From positions 499,541 through 563,540 of the forward strand of contig NW_019775391.1 in assembly GCF_001039355.2 (NCBI RefSeq): a stretch of 64,000 nucleotides of DNA, read 5' to 3'. Positions 12,976 to 27,100 of the stretch are shown piece after piece (the first letter of the stretch is position 1; the number at the start of each line of letters is the position of its first letter). A program made the translations under genes and the position numbers. This DNA is from Lingula anatina (lineage: Eukaryota; Brachiopoda; Lingulata; Lingulida; Lingulidae). Below the pieces are notes generated by a model that searched no databases, was not told where the DNA came from, and was given only the letters and a program-made list of their open reading frames with translations.

Positions 12976-14973
12976 CGTGCGTGCGTGCGTGTGTGCTTGT
13001 AAGTGAGTGAGTGAGTGAGTGTGTCAGTGTTTTCTTCAGATAAACAGAAACATTTCCCAGTGGGAAACGCTTTTTAAGGACAGGGTGGCAGCAGGTAGGG
13101 GAGAGTAGTGATCCATGGCGCTCTATTCCTCCCATTTTGCAGTGATCTACCTAAATACGTGCTAAAATTGCGCCTTTACCTGCCCCTCCCACTCCTGACC
13201 AATCTGACCCCCCACTGGCCAGTACCTGTTACCACCGGACCAAAAGTGACCAAGGTCGTGTGGTCACCAATGGACACAAACACGACAGTCAGGTTTGGGT
13301 AGGCGTGGTCAGCAAGATTGACTCTACAGCCAAGCCTACCTGCAGCACCTGAGGGCGTTTGAACGTTCAAGTTGTGATGAATATATGGAGGGACTGTCTA
13401 CTCCTCTCATATATATACAGGGAGTATAAACATATCACCTGATATAAGTGATGGTACCCTGTTCCCTGTAAAGGACTGTCATTTGACCATGGGTATGTAT
13501 GGATACGGGCAAATGTACAGCATATCCGTATTACAGGGCGAGCTAGGATCCAATATAAAAGGACAAAGGCTTATGCTCGATCCTGGGGTCGAGTCATTGA
13601 ATCATTTCTTTTCAAGTTGTCTGAGATTGATCATAAGTGTTAAAATGATACATATGTAACCCTGTCGATCTCTGTCGCTCTCTCTTATATATAGTACATA
13701 TTCCTAATAAGATCGGCCATGTGCCCATGGACAAAAACATTTATCAGATTGCCCGTATCGTATACGACATGACGTGACATGTAGTGTCTTCAGGAGTCGA
13801 AAATAACATATTCATGCGGTAAAAAAAGGAAAAACTGAGCACTATGAAACCTGTGCTGCAAAAAGCCTGTACAAAAAGCAGTCGACCGCTGTTCATGTAA
13901 ACGATATTACACGCTATCATACGTACAATCATACTACGTATAAGAAGCTCTTGTCAACCCGGTATGTTTCTATTACACCCACATTTGATGTCTTCATTGA
14001 GCGAAGAAAATTTGAAACGAGTCATCACTTTTTATATCATCAGTACGGTATTAGTTTTCTTTTCTTCTGGGTTTTTAAAGAAAGCATTGATGCGTGAGTT
14101 TTCCTCTCTCTCTCTCAAAGGAATCATACACCTCGAGGTTTAGAGTCCTGAATTCTCATTTTACATATGTTTTATCTATTCATCTATAAAACAATATGCA
14201 CTCTCGGCGAAAAAGAAGCTCGGCACAATATATCAACCATGCTGGTAAAATGTTTATTAAACACAATTATAAAAGGGTAAATAAAACCAATAAAATTAAA
14301 ATTGACATCGTTTACAATCAAATTACAGGAATTTGAAACAATCATTCTAAAAAAGCTACAAAATAAAACTGCCAAAAAAGGTCTGCCCAAACCAAGTTCA
14401 TCATAATTCGGCCATCACATGGAATCAAGGTGAGTATAAATCACATAGCGTCAGTCGACAGGTATGACACTTGTCATAACAAAATCAACCTCGACACATC
14501 AAGACATATACTCGTGGGGCATTCCAGTGCTTGTTATATATCGATTTAATATACCCCCCTCTTGTCTTATTCGCAGTATCAAGATAGAGTGTTCGTGGTC
14601 CCCCTTCTCACTCATTTGTTATTTGACCTACACATCGAGATGACACTAACACGTTAATGGCCCTCGGGCGCTCGAGCTCATTTGGACCAATGGGGATCCA
14701 GGTATTGTCCTCATTTGCATATGTATGAGGCTGTCAATGGGACTGACAATGGGGGAGATTCCGGTGTCCCTTTAGCACGCAAATTTCCACCATCATATTC
14801 TATAGGTCCCACTGGGTTTGCCGCTTCAATATTAGAAAACACTGACGGGTCCTTGGCAAGCGCGTTTCCCCCAGTCGTCAAGAGTGTCGCACTTTGGGAA
14901 GGTTTACGGGCACGAGGCGGAAGACTTGAAACGACAAGGTTTCTTAGTCAAGCGTAGCCCTCAATAGAAACAG

Positions 14974-15099
14974 GTGAGTACGATATGTTCACACTTGAGT
15001 GAGGCTACGGTGCGCGTGATATTGTCCCCCTGTACATGATCGGTCTTTCCTATGACTGCACATCAGTGGTGATCAGCGTGTCACATCGTGTCCTTTCAG
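14974..15099 (+). other. Predicted 5' UTR intron, second copy
   Basis: It has the same donor, acceptor and 126-nt length as the intron at 8717-8842, lying just before the second copy of the first coding exon. Confidence 0.5.
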
Positions 15100-15327
15100 G
15101 CGGAACTCTCAACTAAACTGTACTTTGCAGCCCAAGCGGAGAAGCGTTCACACCGAGTGGAAGGGGGATTTGGTGTCGCTTGACTAACCACTCTCGACAT
15201 TCTACCTCCAAACACTGCACAGGCAGGTCATACGGCCAGCCAACCGAGGCCGGGGGAATACCACTGCCTAGCGAAAATACGAGACTTTTTATCTCCCTGA
15301 GCCTGCACCACCGTCCGCACGTTGAAA

Positions 15328-15406
15328 ATGATGATGGATAGCACATCCTTCGAGCACTTCCAGGAGCTAAAACCCATGATGAACAACTCTGGGAAAATGG
15401 GAACTG
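15328..15406 (+). CDS. Pax2/5/8 first coding exon, allele copy 2
   Basis: This is the second copy of the 79-nt exon at 9071-9149. It encodes the same 26 residues and ends in phase 1 at CTG|GTAAGA. The two substitutions within the exon are synonymous (two Thr codons). This copy is continuous with the downstream single-copy sequence without an N, so it is probably the one on the same molecule as the paired-domain exons. Upstream lie a presumed non-coding exon and the 126-nt intron. Confidence 0.65.
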
Positions 15407-18010
15407 GTAAGAAATTTACATATTTTGAGAGGTTTTGGTTTGGAATTGTCTCTGGGTATACCATAGCGCTGTGGGAGCTCTCGGTTGACACGTTGGTTTT
15501 ACCTCAGTGGGAATCTCCGTCACGGGTGCAAGGGGACCAGTCAACTGAAAAACAGTAAACAAACGCGACGTGGGATGACTGCCATTGAGTTACCAAGTTG
15601 AAATTCACACTTTCTGGTCCATTTAGTGGAAGTAGATGGAATATATTTTATTTCACCTGTAAATTAAAAAGGCAAAAATTCCGTCACGTCGACGCCTGTC
15701 TATAAGACGCAGTCGATATTATAATGCTAGCTGGTCAGAGAAAATGGGTGATACACTAGGTTAAATATCATTATTCAACACTGAACGAATATTTTAGTGA
15801 AGTACAGGTGATTTTGTGATATTTGCTAGGGTTCATTGGTGAAGGTGGACCTCGTCTGATAATGACATGCACACATCCCTGGTCTGTCGGTAACCGCAAA
15901 TGCAAAACTACCTAATATTTTTTATACACGAATTCCACCACTTTCACCTTAGTGATGACAGACACCTGTTGATCAAACCTATTAGATTTTAGTTTTTACT
16001 TTAATATCAGCATCACTAACAGAATTGTTTTTATTTAATGAAATATTTTGAGTATTTGTTGAGACTGAATTCAACGATAATGGTAAAATTAAGGGATGCC
16101 ATGGGGTAAATTGAAGAAAACGAAGGTGTTTTTTGTCATGTTATTCAAAGGGTTAAACCAGGTATATTACTTGTTTACAAGTTTGACTCTAGGCATTTCA
16201 GTTATGTTAATTGTTTCTCTTGTCTAATTGACTAACTTTTACTTACTTTCCCTACCAAAACTCGACTTAATTAAGTCACTTTTCGTTGGGATTTTACCCT
16301 GGATTGTAAACCGCCAAAATGAGATGACGACGCCATCGTCTGCCGCTGAGAAGCAGCGCGGGTCGAACAATATGGTAGCCGATATTGCCCAAGTTTATGT
16401 AATTCCCGCTGCGCATTTTGATGGAACTCCGGTGCGAAATATTTTGTTTGTATCATTATGAGTTGTTGCGGGGAAAATTTCTCACAGACTGTCACATGAT
16501 AGGTGTGGTTTATATAATATATAGGAGCCTGCTGATCTTCTTCTATTCAATCCTCGACTCTTCTTCTGAAAAGGGTCCCATTGAAATCCGTCCATCAGCT
16601 CGACACAATCGTTACGATTTGCTAGAGCGATAATATGATTGTTAATTTGAACAAAATTGTTTCGGGACTGGCCTCTGCTGATAATAGCGTGATAAAAACA
16701 GAATGGGTGGAAACGGCGTTCCCAGACTACACAATAGCCCCAACGCTGCCGTTACGTAACATCTTCAGGATGAAAGTAGAAACGAAGAATCACGATTCTA
16801 AAGATGGACCAGTATTTGTCAGAACGTGCGAGTGCGATGTGTTGACTCAATCAGATAAGGCCGACAAATATTGTCCATCCGAAGAAATTGGTGGACGGAG
16901 CGGTGATGTACCTTCAATAGGACCAGTGGGTGTGATTAAGTTCAATCATTACAAACTCCTTTGAAACAAGGTTTTGGGGGATTTTGAAGACAATTTCCAA
17001 TCCCATCTTTCTTCTTCATGCATGATAATCCTTACAAGCCAAACCTTTCCCAAATTATTTACTTTCAATACCACATTTAAACGACCATTTTAACATCTTG
17101 GTCCTTTTCATTCTTACGTCACCATATCAATCAGTATCTAGACACCCTTTGAAAGAATAAGAAATGATATGAAATTCACAGTTTCTTGTAACAGCTTACC
17201 AAAATGATCATAAAATGTGCGGTGTCCTGGTTCGAAGTCGTAGCCCACCTATAGGAAGGTCAACGTGAAATTTTACCTTCGAGTGCCATCCTCGCCTTGT
17301 ATGGATTCTGAAAAGAAATACTTTACTCTATTATTCTTTTCAAAAACACGCCTTCTATACCCGGGGCTTTATTCGTCCAGGGTTTAAATCTGTCAGTATA
17401 TTTCTAAGGCAGCTGAGGCAGTAAAGACGGGCAAATGGCTCTAATATCTAGGTTAAGCAGAATGAAGAAGATATTAGAAATCAAAATGTTGTAAATCTCT
17501 CTCTTAATGCATCTTTCTATTGTCTGAAGATTTTCGGGTTTTCTAGCGCCTTTCTTAAGCCTCCCAAGCGCTGACCTTGGACAAATAATACGAAGCTGAT
17601 GAAATTATCTCTCCATCGAACCATTTATTGAATTTTAGAGAATATTTTACAGTAATGTCTATCTGACACGTGGTTGTTTTTCCTGAACAGTGATTTCCTT
17701 TGAATATTTAAAGGCTGCCAACAAGCCCGAATGCTGAGTTGCCATCATGCAGTAAGTCAATTCACCCGAATTACTCAATCATCAAGTAATGAAGGAAAAT
17801 TAATTCGCCCGCTACTTTAACTACGCTTACATGTCATTTGGTTAACATTACGGGCTATACACACTTCTTTAGCGGGTGGGTGACCACAGTTCATTCTCCT
17901 GTATATAAGCTTCAATTCACATGGCATTTAAGTAAATCAAATATATACCAATATAGTGGTGAACTAATGTGTGCCGGTAAATCAAAAAAGCTTATTAAAA
18001 TTCATTTATT

Positions 18011-21000
18011 AGAGTCTGTTGGACATTGTAAAAATTCCATATAATATTATTACCCTATTTTAATAGTTCACGATTATTTGCAGTTTATAATCGCGTCGCT
18101 TCCTCAAAAATGTTTTCGTCTTTTAGTAATTAGGCCTGCTTATACTTAAGATAAGCGTGATAATAACAGATAGGTGTGTTAAATTTGTTTACGACGAAGC
18201 TATTTTTAACAATAATTACTTGAATCACCGTGACTTGACGAAATGATACCCGAACAAATAACAACAACACCGTAAATAGGCCCCAAAACTAGTCCATTGC
18301 CAGCTGCTCTATTTTTAAGAAATCCTAATTCGACAAGCCATAATGGTTTGTAAAAGTTCTAAAGCAAACAACATATGTTTGTTCATCATACGTGATTCTT
18401 TCCCTTGAAATCATCAACGTAACCTTAAACAACCAGAGTAACTTAAAACTTTAAAATCTAAATATCCTGTTTACCAGCATATTACAGAGAAATATAATAC
18501 GCTGATTTCCCACATTTAAACCTGCAATTCTGTAGCGTGATGACATTCTACAATTGCACATAAAATACCTTTGAAGAAGCAATTTTAGCTTTGAATGCTC
18601 TGTTAGTATTGAATGTTGGTAGGCGGGTTTAGGGAAACAAAAAAATAGGATAATTTATCATCATGATTGAAAGATAATGCAAAAAATAATGAGTTTTTTT
18701 ATTTACTCATTTTAAAATTGTTATCAGTATATCGTTGTTAATATTTTTATTGGTTGTAAAATCAGTCGTAGGGCAAAACATTTGAAACGCTCCATTTTTA
18801 GATGGGTGTTAGCATTGTAAAATAAGTGTATTTTGTTTTTCTTTTTCATTTATCTTTGTACAATTATTATTTAGACAAAATAAAAAACGCTTTATCATCG
18901 ATATTTGTGTAAAGAGTATCGACTTGAAGGTTTAGTGGGAAAGCCCGGAGGGGACCTCGAGATGTAAGGAGTATCTATGGCGCCACGGAGTGCGGGAATA
19001 ATGACAACGCGTCCATGAACGAGGGACACCTATTATTATCGGCATCGACATGACAAATTCTTCAATCTTGACCGCTACTTATGATTATTAACATTTTGAC
19101 GCTGTCCAGCTTAAGCACACCTTTTGAGCCGCTAATACATACGGGGGGTTCATCCATCATACCTGGACGACATGTCCACTTGTACTACTTGTAGAGGTAT
19201 CACAGAAGCGTGGGAAGGGCAGAAATGTTACTGGAAAAATTTAGCTTCCTGTTTCGCTTCTTTAAAACAGATGCAAAATGCGCAAACTCCGTTGTACAGT
19301 CATTAGAATGTCTATCTAAAGGAGATGTCTTCATCAAGGCTCTGACCCTAGATCGCTCTCTTTGATAACCCGTGAGGAGTTGATAGGACAGAGAGGAATT
19401 TCCCTGCGTGGAAAAGTGGTGGAATTTTTAAGAGATGCTGCTGGGATGCGTGCACATTTGAAAACAAAAACAAAATACATTTCTGTCTTTTCAGGTTTCA
19501 CGTTTTGTCTTGCTCATTGAAATATTCCATCCCATACAGCAGTTTCAAAGTAATGCTTTCTAAACTTTAACTGTATTGGCTAGTAAACCCATAGGGAAAT
19601 CGGAAGAAAATCCGTACGTCTTTGCGTGGAACTTCTAAAATGCGTTTTTAAAATAGCAGTTAATATATATCATATTAAATGAATATTTATTTATTAAATT
19701 TAACGGGCATATTATCTACAAATGAAATTGATCGAGGTGAAGCAAACCGCTTAACCGCAAAAGCCCGCTCAGTACATTGCTTTTAAAAGAATCTTCCACG
19801 ATATGATGAAGGATATACTACGCAGACATAATCATAACGTGGATAAACAGATAAGATGATTTTTATTTGAAAGTCCCGTTCCGCATGCTCGCCTAGTCTT
19901 CGTGTCGCACGAGCCCTGGCGTGCGGTGGTCATGGCAACGCGGAGTGAGCAGCGCGCAGCGAGGCGTGTGATGAGGACATAAGAATTCGTGTAAAACTCA
20001 GCTTCACGGTCGCGCACCACTGGGCGAGTTCTCTCCAGAGACTGCCAAATAAAATATCGTTTTAATAATGACCCAGTTATAAACGCTCATCACCCATCGG
20101 CAAACCCCGGGGGGAGATGAAACTTAACAATTAACTAAATATTATTTTGATTCGGACGAAATAGGACCCCGCCTTCGGGCATAGGGAACTCCGCTTGCGA
20201 TCCAACTTAATCGTATCTATTTGCTGTACGGGGCGATTTGCAAAATAATATTAGGAGTCCATACTAAATGACTTCTTCAGCTAAAACCCAACCGACGACC
20301 TACATTATCGAACACGGGTGTTATTGTTAGAAAAATCGTCAACAATACCGCCTCTGATTCTACCATTGTTGTTTATATGAGCTTCTTTTTTGATATGGAT
20401 ACCCGTCAGGCGATCGACCCGCGAACCCAGCCCTTATTTCTACTAACTGATTGTCTGCCACACGGGGAGAGGCGTCTGTTTCGTCAGCACACGCCCTGCG
20501 ATTCACGTGATTTTATTTAAGATTCCGGGATCTGGATATTTTGAACGTGCGCACACAAATACACTGTAACCGATGTTGTTGCTGAATATAGAGGCGTATT
20601 TTACGACCATCACGGGCGATTGAACATTTCTTACGGGCATTCCCATGGGTAGTGAAACTGTTATCATTAGGTGGTATTCTAGAAATTTATTTGATAGTTG
20701 TTTTTCATTATTTCCAATATTTTTCATAATGATCATAAAAAGTAGCGGTAGAATTTTTTTAAAAATTTTATGATGAGTTTTTTTAACCATCGTTCTCTGC
20801 TTCTTCAAAATAACAGTAAAATGCATACATAAAATCATTCTGATGTCGTCATTGAACCGTATTTCACTTTTATCTCCACGTTATTATTATCCAGTTGTTT
20901 TTATTGATAAACAACTGCTAAATATACAGATGTAAAAAACAGGAAGCGACTATTTCATCATAACGCTTTTTATCATTTTCAAATTCTGTTACCTTCCATT

Positions 21001-24000
21001 TTGCCTGTCTTTTTTTTTACGATTATCATCAAACTGGGGTTAAGATAGTCCCTGAGTTAAAAAAAACTACATACAAGCTTGGCATACACTTGCTATAGAA
21101 TATAATTCAACTGAAGTGTTATATGATCACAAAACTTCTTTTATTTCCTCATCCACATATTTAAATCGATAAGCTGGTAGCAATCTTTTTTACGGTTTTA
21201 TTTCTTCGTTCAAATATCTTGTTTTTTCGTCTTTCTCATAATAGTATGTCAAGGAAGTAAGATTCATTATAACCGTTGTGTTATTTTGAAAGGGTTGCAA
21301 ACATGCATTCGAATGTGAAAATTATAATGTTTCGATGTAGATGAGCCGCCCTGACTATTATTCAGTCTCATAAATAATCGCAGACGACCATTAGCCGCTG
21401 AATGGAGGAACAACAACCTGACAGCGCGTAAAAAGAGTCTCTGTGAAAATTATTGTCAATTTACCTTGTTCTCATGCCACAAGTTCAAAGGGCCTCGAGA
21501 AAAAGTGTTTATAAAACAAAAACCGGAGGAAAATTCCGTAGTGCAATTTCACTAGCCCGCGGCCATACTGCTAGGATAGACCTATATATCTTGCCTATCT
21601 CGTCCTATCCGAATCCACCATCTTTGAGAGGTGGTTTAATTTCCTGTTGATAACTCCAGAAACGTTGACATTGGGGGGAAAATTAAAAGAAAGTAACACG
21701 ATACGGAATGGGGATTATGCCGCTTGAAATGATAATGGGGAGGAAGTGGAGGTGGGTCGGGTGAAATTTTCTTGATTTTTATCTGATTATTTCACAGGTG
21801 TTTTGGATGGCCATCGGTTTCGGTTGTACGCTTATCTAACCCCTCTTCCCATTCTTCTTCACCTTTCCTTATCTTTTTATCCCCTGTCCACGCCGATCAT
21901 GACCTTAGGTATTTATTTTTAAAACTTTCCCTTATTTTTTAATTTTTTTCCCTATGGTAAATCCATGGAAGGCCTGGCGCTATATTCCTCCCTTTCCCAT
22001 ATGTTATAGTGAACTAGTTCACTGTCTCCACGCACACTGTCGCTTGTGCAGATATAACTGGGTTTAGACACGAATATTATCAACGAAATCTGAAAACTGC
22101 AAATTTAGAAAAAGGTGGTGGAAGAGGGACGGTGTCAAATCTTCTAGCTTCCGGCGATACAATTAGTTTTCTGAGGTAAATGACAGGTCTGTCCCCGGGT
22201 CGGTGATAAAAATCTCGGGTAAACTTGACGAGTCAGCTCGGAGACAATGTCAATACTACGCAAAAACTGAATATCCTTTCGGAAAGAAGATCCTTATTTG
22301 TTTAATATTTCTAAATACACAGGCCCTTTGACTTCACTATCTTGCCAAATGAAATAACTTGTGATTGCTCGTTTTGAATATAATTATTTCTTTTTTTGTG
22401 ATCACGTTCATTGAAACTATATATCGTTTGTCTCCGACTTTCAATGGCTTCTCATTCGCCTGCAGATGTCGGAATCTTACAACAGAAATCTAGAAACCTC
22501 ATTACACCAGTTGTCCTTAGATCAATTTTCGGCGCACTGTCGCCGGTTTGTTACCATACTTCAAATGAAGGGTGATTACATTTTATATATATAACAAAGC
22601 CTTTATTCAAATCCAAAGAAAAAAAGAAGTTCGGATTGCGGCCCATTTATAGAATGGTGGGCTATCAGCCATTTGCGATCGTCGCTCTATACTATATAGG
22701 TCTTAACTCCACAGGTGGCGAGGCCTTTCTTATGGCCTCCCTGTATATCTCTCCAGTTTTAATGGGCTCCGCGTCGAAATTCGAACCCTCTTGGGATTGC
22801 GTGTCAAGATCGACAATAATGTCAGTTCGTTCTTTCCTGCAAGGCTCTGTTATAGAACAGTGAAGTCACGCACGGGGGAAGTCAAGGCAGCCCTCGATAA
22901 CGGGGCAACACTGTTAAAATGAACAACGTAACGGAGAGTTTGTTTATTAGGGCATGCTTAGCTAACCAAGTGTAAACGGAAAACCCCCTTCTTCCATCTT
23001 CACTGTTGCTATTTTTACCCACTTTTTCCACGCCATTGCCCTTGCGCTGCATCTCTCACACCTGGCTGCAAGTATTTTCATCATGTTATGAGATCTTCCC
23101 TAGGTATCGTCTGCTAGACAAATCGTAGGCGCTCTCGAGAGCTACTGTTGCTGTACCGAAACTTGTGGTGAACCTTTTTCATCGTCACATGACTCTTTCA
23201 TTCCAACTTAAAAAACACAGCAATTTGAGAGGCCAAACAAGCTATCAGTTTCGAAGGCGCACAATTAGATCGGTTTCTCTTCACCCTTTGGGTTTTTTCT
23301 CGGTTTTATATTTTGGCCCCGAGGGCTTCTATTGTCCGCGTGAGCTCGTCATGGCAGAGATTGATGGAGGAGAGACCCCGGTCGTGATTGCATTTTGCTC
23401 TGAAGGTACTCGTCTACCTGGGGGACGGTTTCCCGGGTTCTTCCAATAATTTTACCTGGGCCATTAGTCTTAAGGCGCACTGTGACTGCTGTGATTGGAC
23501 GCCTGGACTCTATTGAAGCGTGGGAAAGAAGACTCCACAAAACTGTCGTCTGCTTGACGACCAGGCACTGAAGGAATTCATGAATGCACACCTTTAAAGT
23601 ATTGAATCAATCAAGGGAAACGAATCGTACACACAATGTGGTCATCTCAACGACATGTTCGCACCGAGCGATATAAATCAAATGATGAAATGACCAAAAA
23701 TGTCCGTAGTTAATAGAAAACGCAAAACAAAGTGGTTTTGTTGGAAATATATTTTGCTTACACAAAGGCCCATTCACTGCCCATTGTACTTAACTGTCAT
23801 GAAAGTGGAAATATTACAGTGAAATAAAGCCAACTGCAGTATCGCTAAACTCTGCAATTATTAAGAAATTGAGTTGCACCAGTCACGTGATGATTCTCTT
23901 ACTTCAGTCCCTTGCACGAAGTTGGAGTAACATTTAACAAGAGTCACTTATATAGAAGTTGGCGTTGTCCTAAAGGAAGAAAAATAATCAAAACGTTTAT

Positions 24001-26868
24001 GTTGTCTTAAGAAAAGTTCTTCTTATGTAAAGCTTTGCTCAAAGTTTGTTTAGGCCGTAGGTGTGTCTTGAAACAAGCATAGGTGAATATTTAGGAAGAA
24101 CCTGCTCTTCCTTGTTATTTTGAAATTAAAATATCATCACGGACTCGAATCTAATTAGAGAGCCTTGAATTCAACATACTTTAGGGAAAAATGCACTCAA
24201 ATTATCATTATAAGAGGACCCTGCTTTGTTGTCGGAGGATGTGGTGTCGATATAAATTTTCTCTTGAGCCATTAAAACTTAATGAAGCAAAGGTGATGTT
24301 AGACAGGTCGGTCGAGATTTAAATACGGTACTGTGTGCTACTGCCATCTGGGGGCCGATCGGTGAACTAATATTTATAGCTCAATCCCGAGTTTGGCGTT
24401 TTAACCCACGATCCTGCATGCAAAGCTGTACGAAACGTGAAACATGTAACTCGCGGGTCTGACCGAAAATGTATTATGGGCTTTTTTTTACTCACTAGAA
24501 GATCCTGCAACGGTGAGAATACTTTTCGTTCTGTCGTGCTAGGGTCTATCTGCACTTGCACTGCGGTAAACAACGCTGAAAAAAAGAATCATAATTCCGC
24601 GTAGCACACGATTCTTGTACGTGCCACTTGATGGATTTTTATTGGCACGTGAACATATCAGGAGAGAGTACAGAAGCTTAATTTTGAGATAGGAAGTCTG
24701 TGAGTTGACTACGGAACGAATGTAGGAAGTTATCTCAAAAATATGAAATACGTTACTTGTCAACGGAACAAATGTAGAATATATCCTTTTTGAAACATAA
24801 AATAAGCGACCTGTCTTTGGAACGGACGATTATAGGTGCAAAAGTCTAAGAAACATTATGGGTGATACGTGCTCTGAGAAGACTTAAACTCTTCTTCAAA
24901 TTTTGGTTAAAAAAAAAGTAAAAAGGAATTTTTATGCATGGTAAGGCTGTTTGAATTCAGCACAGATGAAATATAATGTGCGGCGAAATGTTATATTAAC
25001 CATAATAATATTAATCTTAATACATACGAACTATCTATCATTATTGCTAAAAAATGGTAATTATAAGATTCCAGCTGAGCTAAGAAAAAAGTGGATTGTC
25101 TGCTTTGTTCTTGAGGTTAACCGTCCGGTCATTCATGGATTAGTTTATTTAATTATTCGCATTCGAAGATTTCGGGTGATTATTAAGTCGATCACAAATA
25201 ACGTTGGTCTTGTTTGTTCGATTAAAGACGATCAATTACATGAAACGCAATGTACGCGCCGTCTGTGACTAAACAGCGTCCTCTTCAGATCGAATGATTT
25301 AAATGAAACATGATGACACTTCAAAAAAATTGGATGAAAATTGACTTTAATTGCAAGTGTGCTCGAATATAGCTTGTGTAAGCCGTCTACACCAATCTGA
25401 TCATGTGTTTTTGAAATAGTGAACGGGTCAGGAGGAAAGGTGAATCGACACGGCATCTTTACCGAAAACTACAGTAAAAAGAAATCAAAATTGAAGGCTT
25501 AAACCTATAAAAGTGACTTTCTAATCAGAGCATGAAACGTGCATTCGTTGCACTATCCGAACTCAGTCGGCGCATTTCACCCAACATGTTGCTTGACATG
25601 CAAAAGGATGTTACGTCCCAATGTCTTTGTAAATAAATCTTAAGATATTACAGAGGAATAAAAGACGTTGACATGGATGACATAACCAAGAAAATTGAGA
25701 TGGCATCTGCAATTTCCTGCTAGGCGAAGCCTGAAGCTGACTGAACACCTTTTACAAAGTTAACGCACGAGGCGGGAAATTTTAGCCCTTTACAAACGAT
25801 AATTTAACCCTGATCGCCGAGGGGCGAGGCGAGGCCGGGTTGAAAAGTATTCCCTTCTACACCTACTGTTCGTATAACAAGAGAAATATGTATTACTTTT
25901 CTATGTTAAAAAACTGAACTGCACTGAATATATAAGGTGAGGAATCACGCATGCGTTTTACGAGAACACGACTTTCGGCAACTTGTTTTCATCATTTCTC
26001 TAGAGACATTCTCCAAAAAATAAAAGAAGAAAAAATATACAAATTAACCGCTAAGCGTCAACACAGGTGTTTCGACACTTAAACCACACGACAACATTAA
26101 GGGACGCCTTTTAACTAAACTAAGGTGTTTGTCAATCAAGTACCGTTGGTGTTCGCATTAAATAGGTATCCCCCTTTCTACGCAAGTTGTCGAGCGTGGC
26201 GTACTTTGAAAAAAAGGCTGCGGTTTGACCACTGCGTCTAAGTCCACACCACTGGGGTTGCCTGACCAGAATGGGGCGGGAGTAGAGTGACGGAGATACA
26301 CAACTTGTTGCTGGCCGCGGCAAAGCTCAGAGGGATTTCAGAGACAGTTTCAAGCCGAGGAGAGTTGTCTGTGCATATATCAACAGAGGATATCAGTTAC
26401 ATCATTTACATACGATTATTCCACCGCTGGCCCAGGCGAATGTGGGGGAGCGGGCCCTTTAACGTATGAAGTAGCGAACATACCGCACATACGTTGCCGA
26501 TGCGTAGAGTTGACGAAATCTACCTCGAAACCTGACAGTGCATAGATACTAGCCCACAGCTGTGCCGAGAGCGCACGCAGACACTCTTTGAACTTTCGGC
26601 AGAGCCCTGAGATCAGTTGACGGAAGGAAATTTCGCAGTTTCTGAGCTAACAGGCGGCAGAGGCTGCAGCTTCTTTGCCACTGAGCATACAATCAGGCGG
26701 GACCTTGGAAAGAGGAGGCCACCGTTTAAGTTTAAGCTGCTGAGTGTTGAGTTCCCCCGCACAAAGTTCGCCACCAACTTCAACCTTTTCATGAATGGTG
26801 GAGGTTAGCGCGAGCAGCAGCAACAAGCCAAGCGTGCCAGAGCATCGCCGTGGTGTGATTCCATAGAA
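18011..26868. other. Long non-coding region (intron 1 of the longest transcript)
   Basis: AT-rich single-copy sequence with no exon I can support. Reading frames here are short, lack suitable splice sites and do not resemble known domains. Some local stretches are less AT-rich (for example around 19900-20050 and 22600-23450) and might be conserved regulatory elements, but that would need comparison with another species. The last 300 bp become GC-richer toward the candidate first exon at 26869 and may include its promoter and 5' UTR. Confidence 0.5.
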
Positions 26869-27100
26869 ATGATGTACATCAGTGAACCATATCCCTACCA
26901 ATACAATCCTAAACCCGAGTATTATCACCCGAAACCGACGCAATACGCGGCCTGTGCCTACGAGGACGTCGGCCGGTTCGCTCACCACGCCGCCACCGCC
27001 GCCGGATTTCACGAGGCGTACCACGGGGCCGTGAACCACCACCCCCTTGCTGGCACTTTTTACAGCTACAGCAGTTGTGCTAAAAGGGGGCGAGCCAAAG
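26869..27100 (+). CDS. Candidate alternative first exon (Tyr/His/Pro/Ala-rich)
   Basis: An ATG-started frame of 77 codons plus one base ends at a good donor, AAAG|GTAGGG (27100/27101). The phase-1 end fits the paired-domain exons and would make a Gly codon immediately before HGGVNQ. The peptide is rich in Tyr, His, Pro and Ala (it begins MMYISEPYPYQY and has an SYSSC stretch near the end). The exon lies in a GC-rich island in AT-rich flanks, which supports coding or promoter function. I recognise no domain. It could instead belong to an unrelated gene or be non-coding. An alternative N terminus would parallel vertebrate PAX5, which has two promoters and two first exons. Confidence 0.45.

Larger units (their letters stand above)
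11745..18010. repeat. Duplicated block A''+B, copy continuous with downstream DNA
   Basis: It begins after the N at 11744. Its first 1325 bp match 4180-5504 and the rest matches 6812-11743. At its right end it runs without a break into single-copy sequence. Because its left part matches copy 1 exactly at every position I compared, copy 1 and this copy look like the same haplotype, with 5506-11743 as the other haplotype placed between them. Confidence 0.85.

Noticed and set aside
4180-18010. Mobile element as the explanation for the repeats
   Set aside because: The copies end at N characters, with no terminal repeats, target duplications or element-like proteins. Haplotype duplication explains them better.
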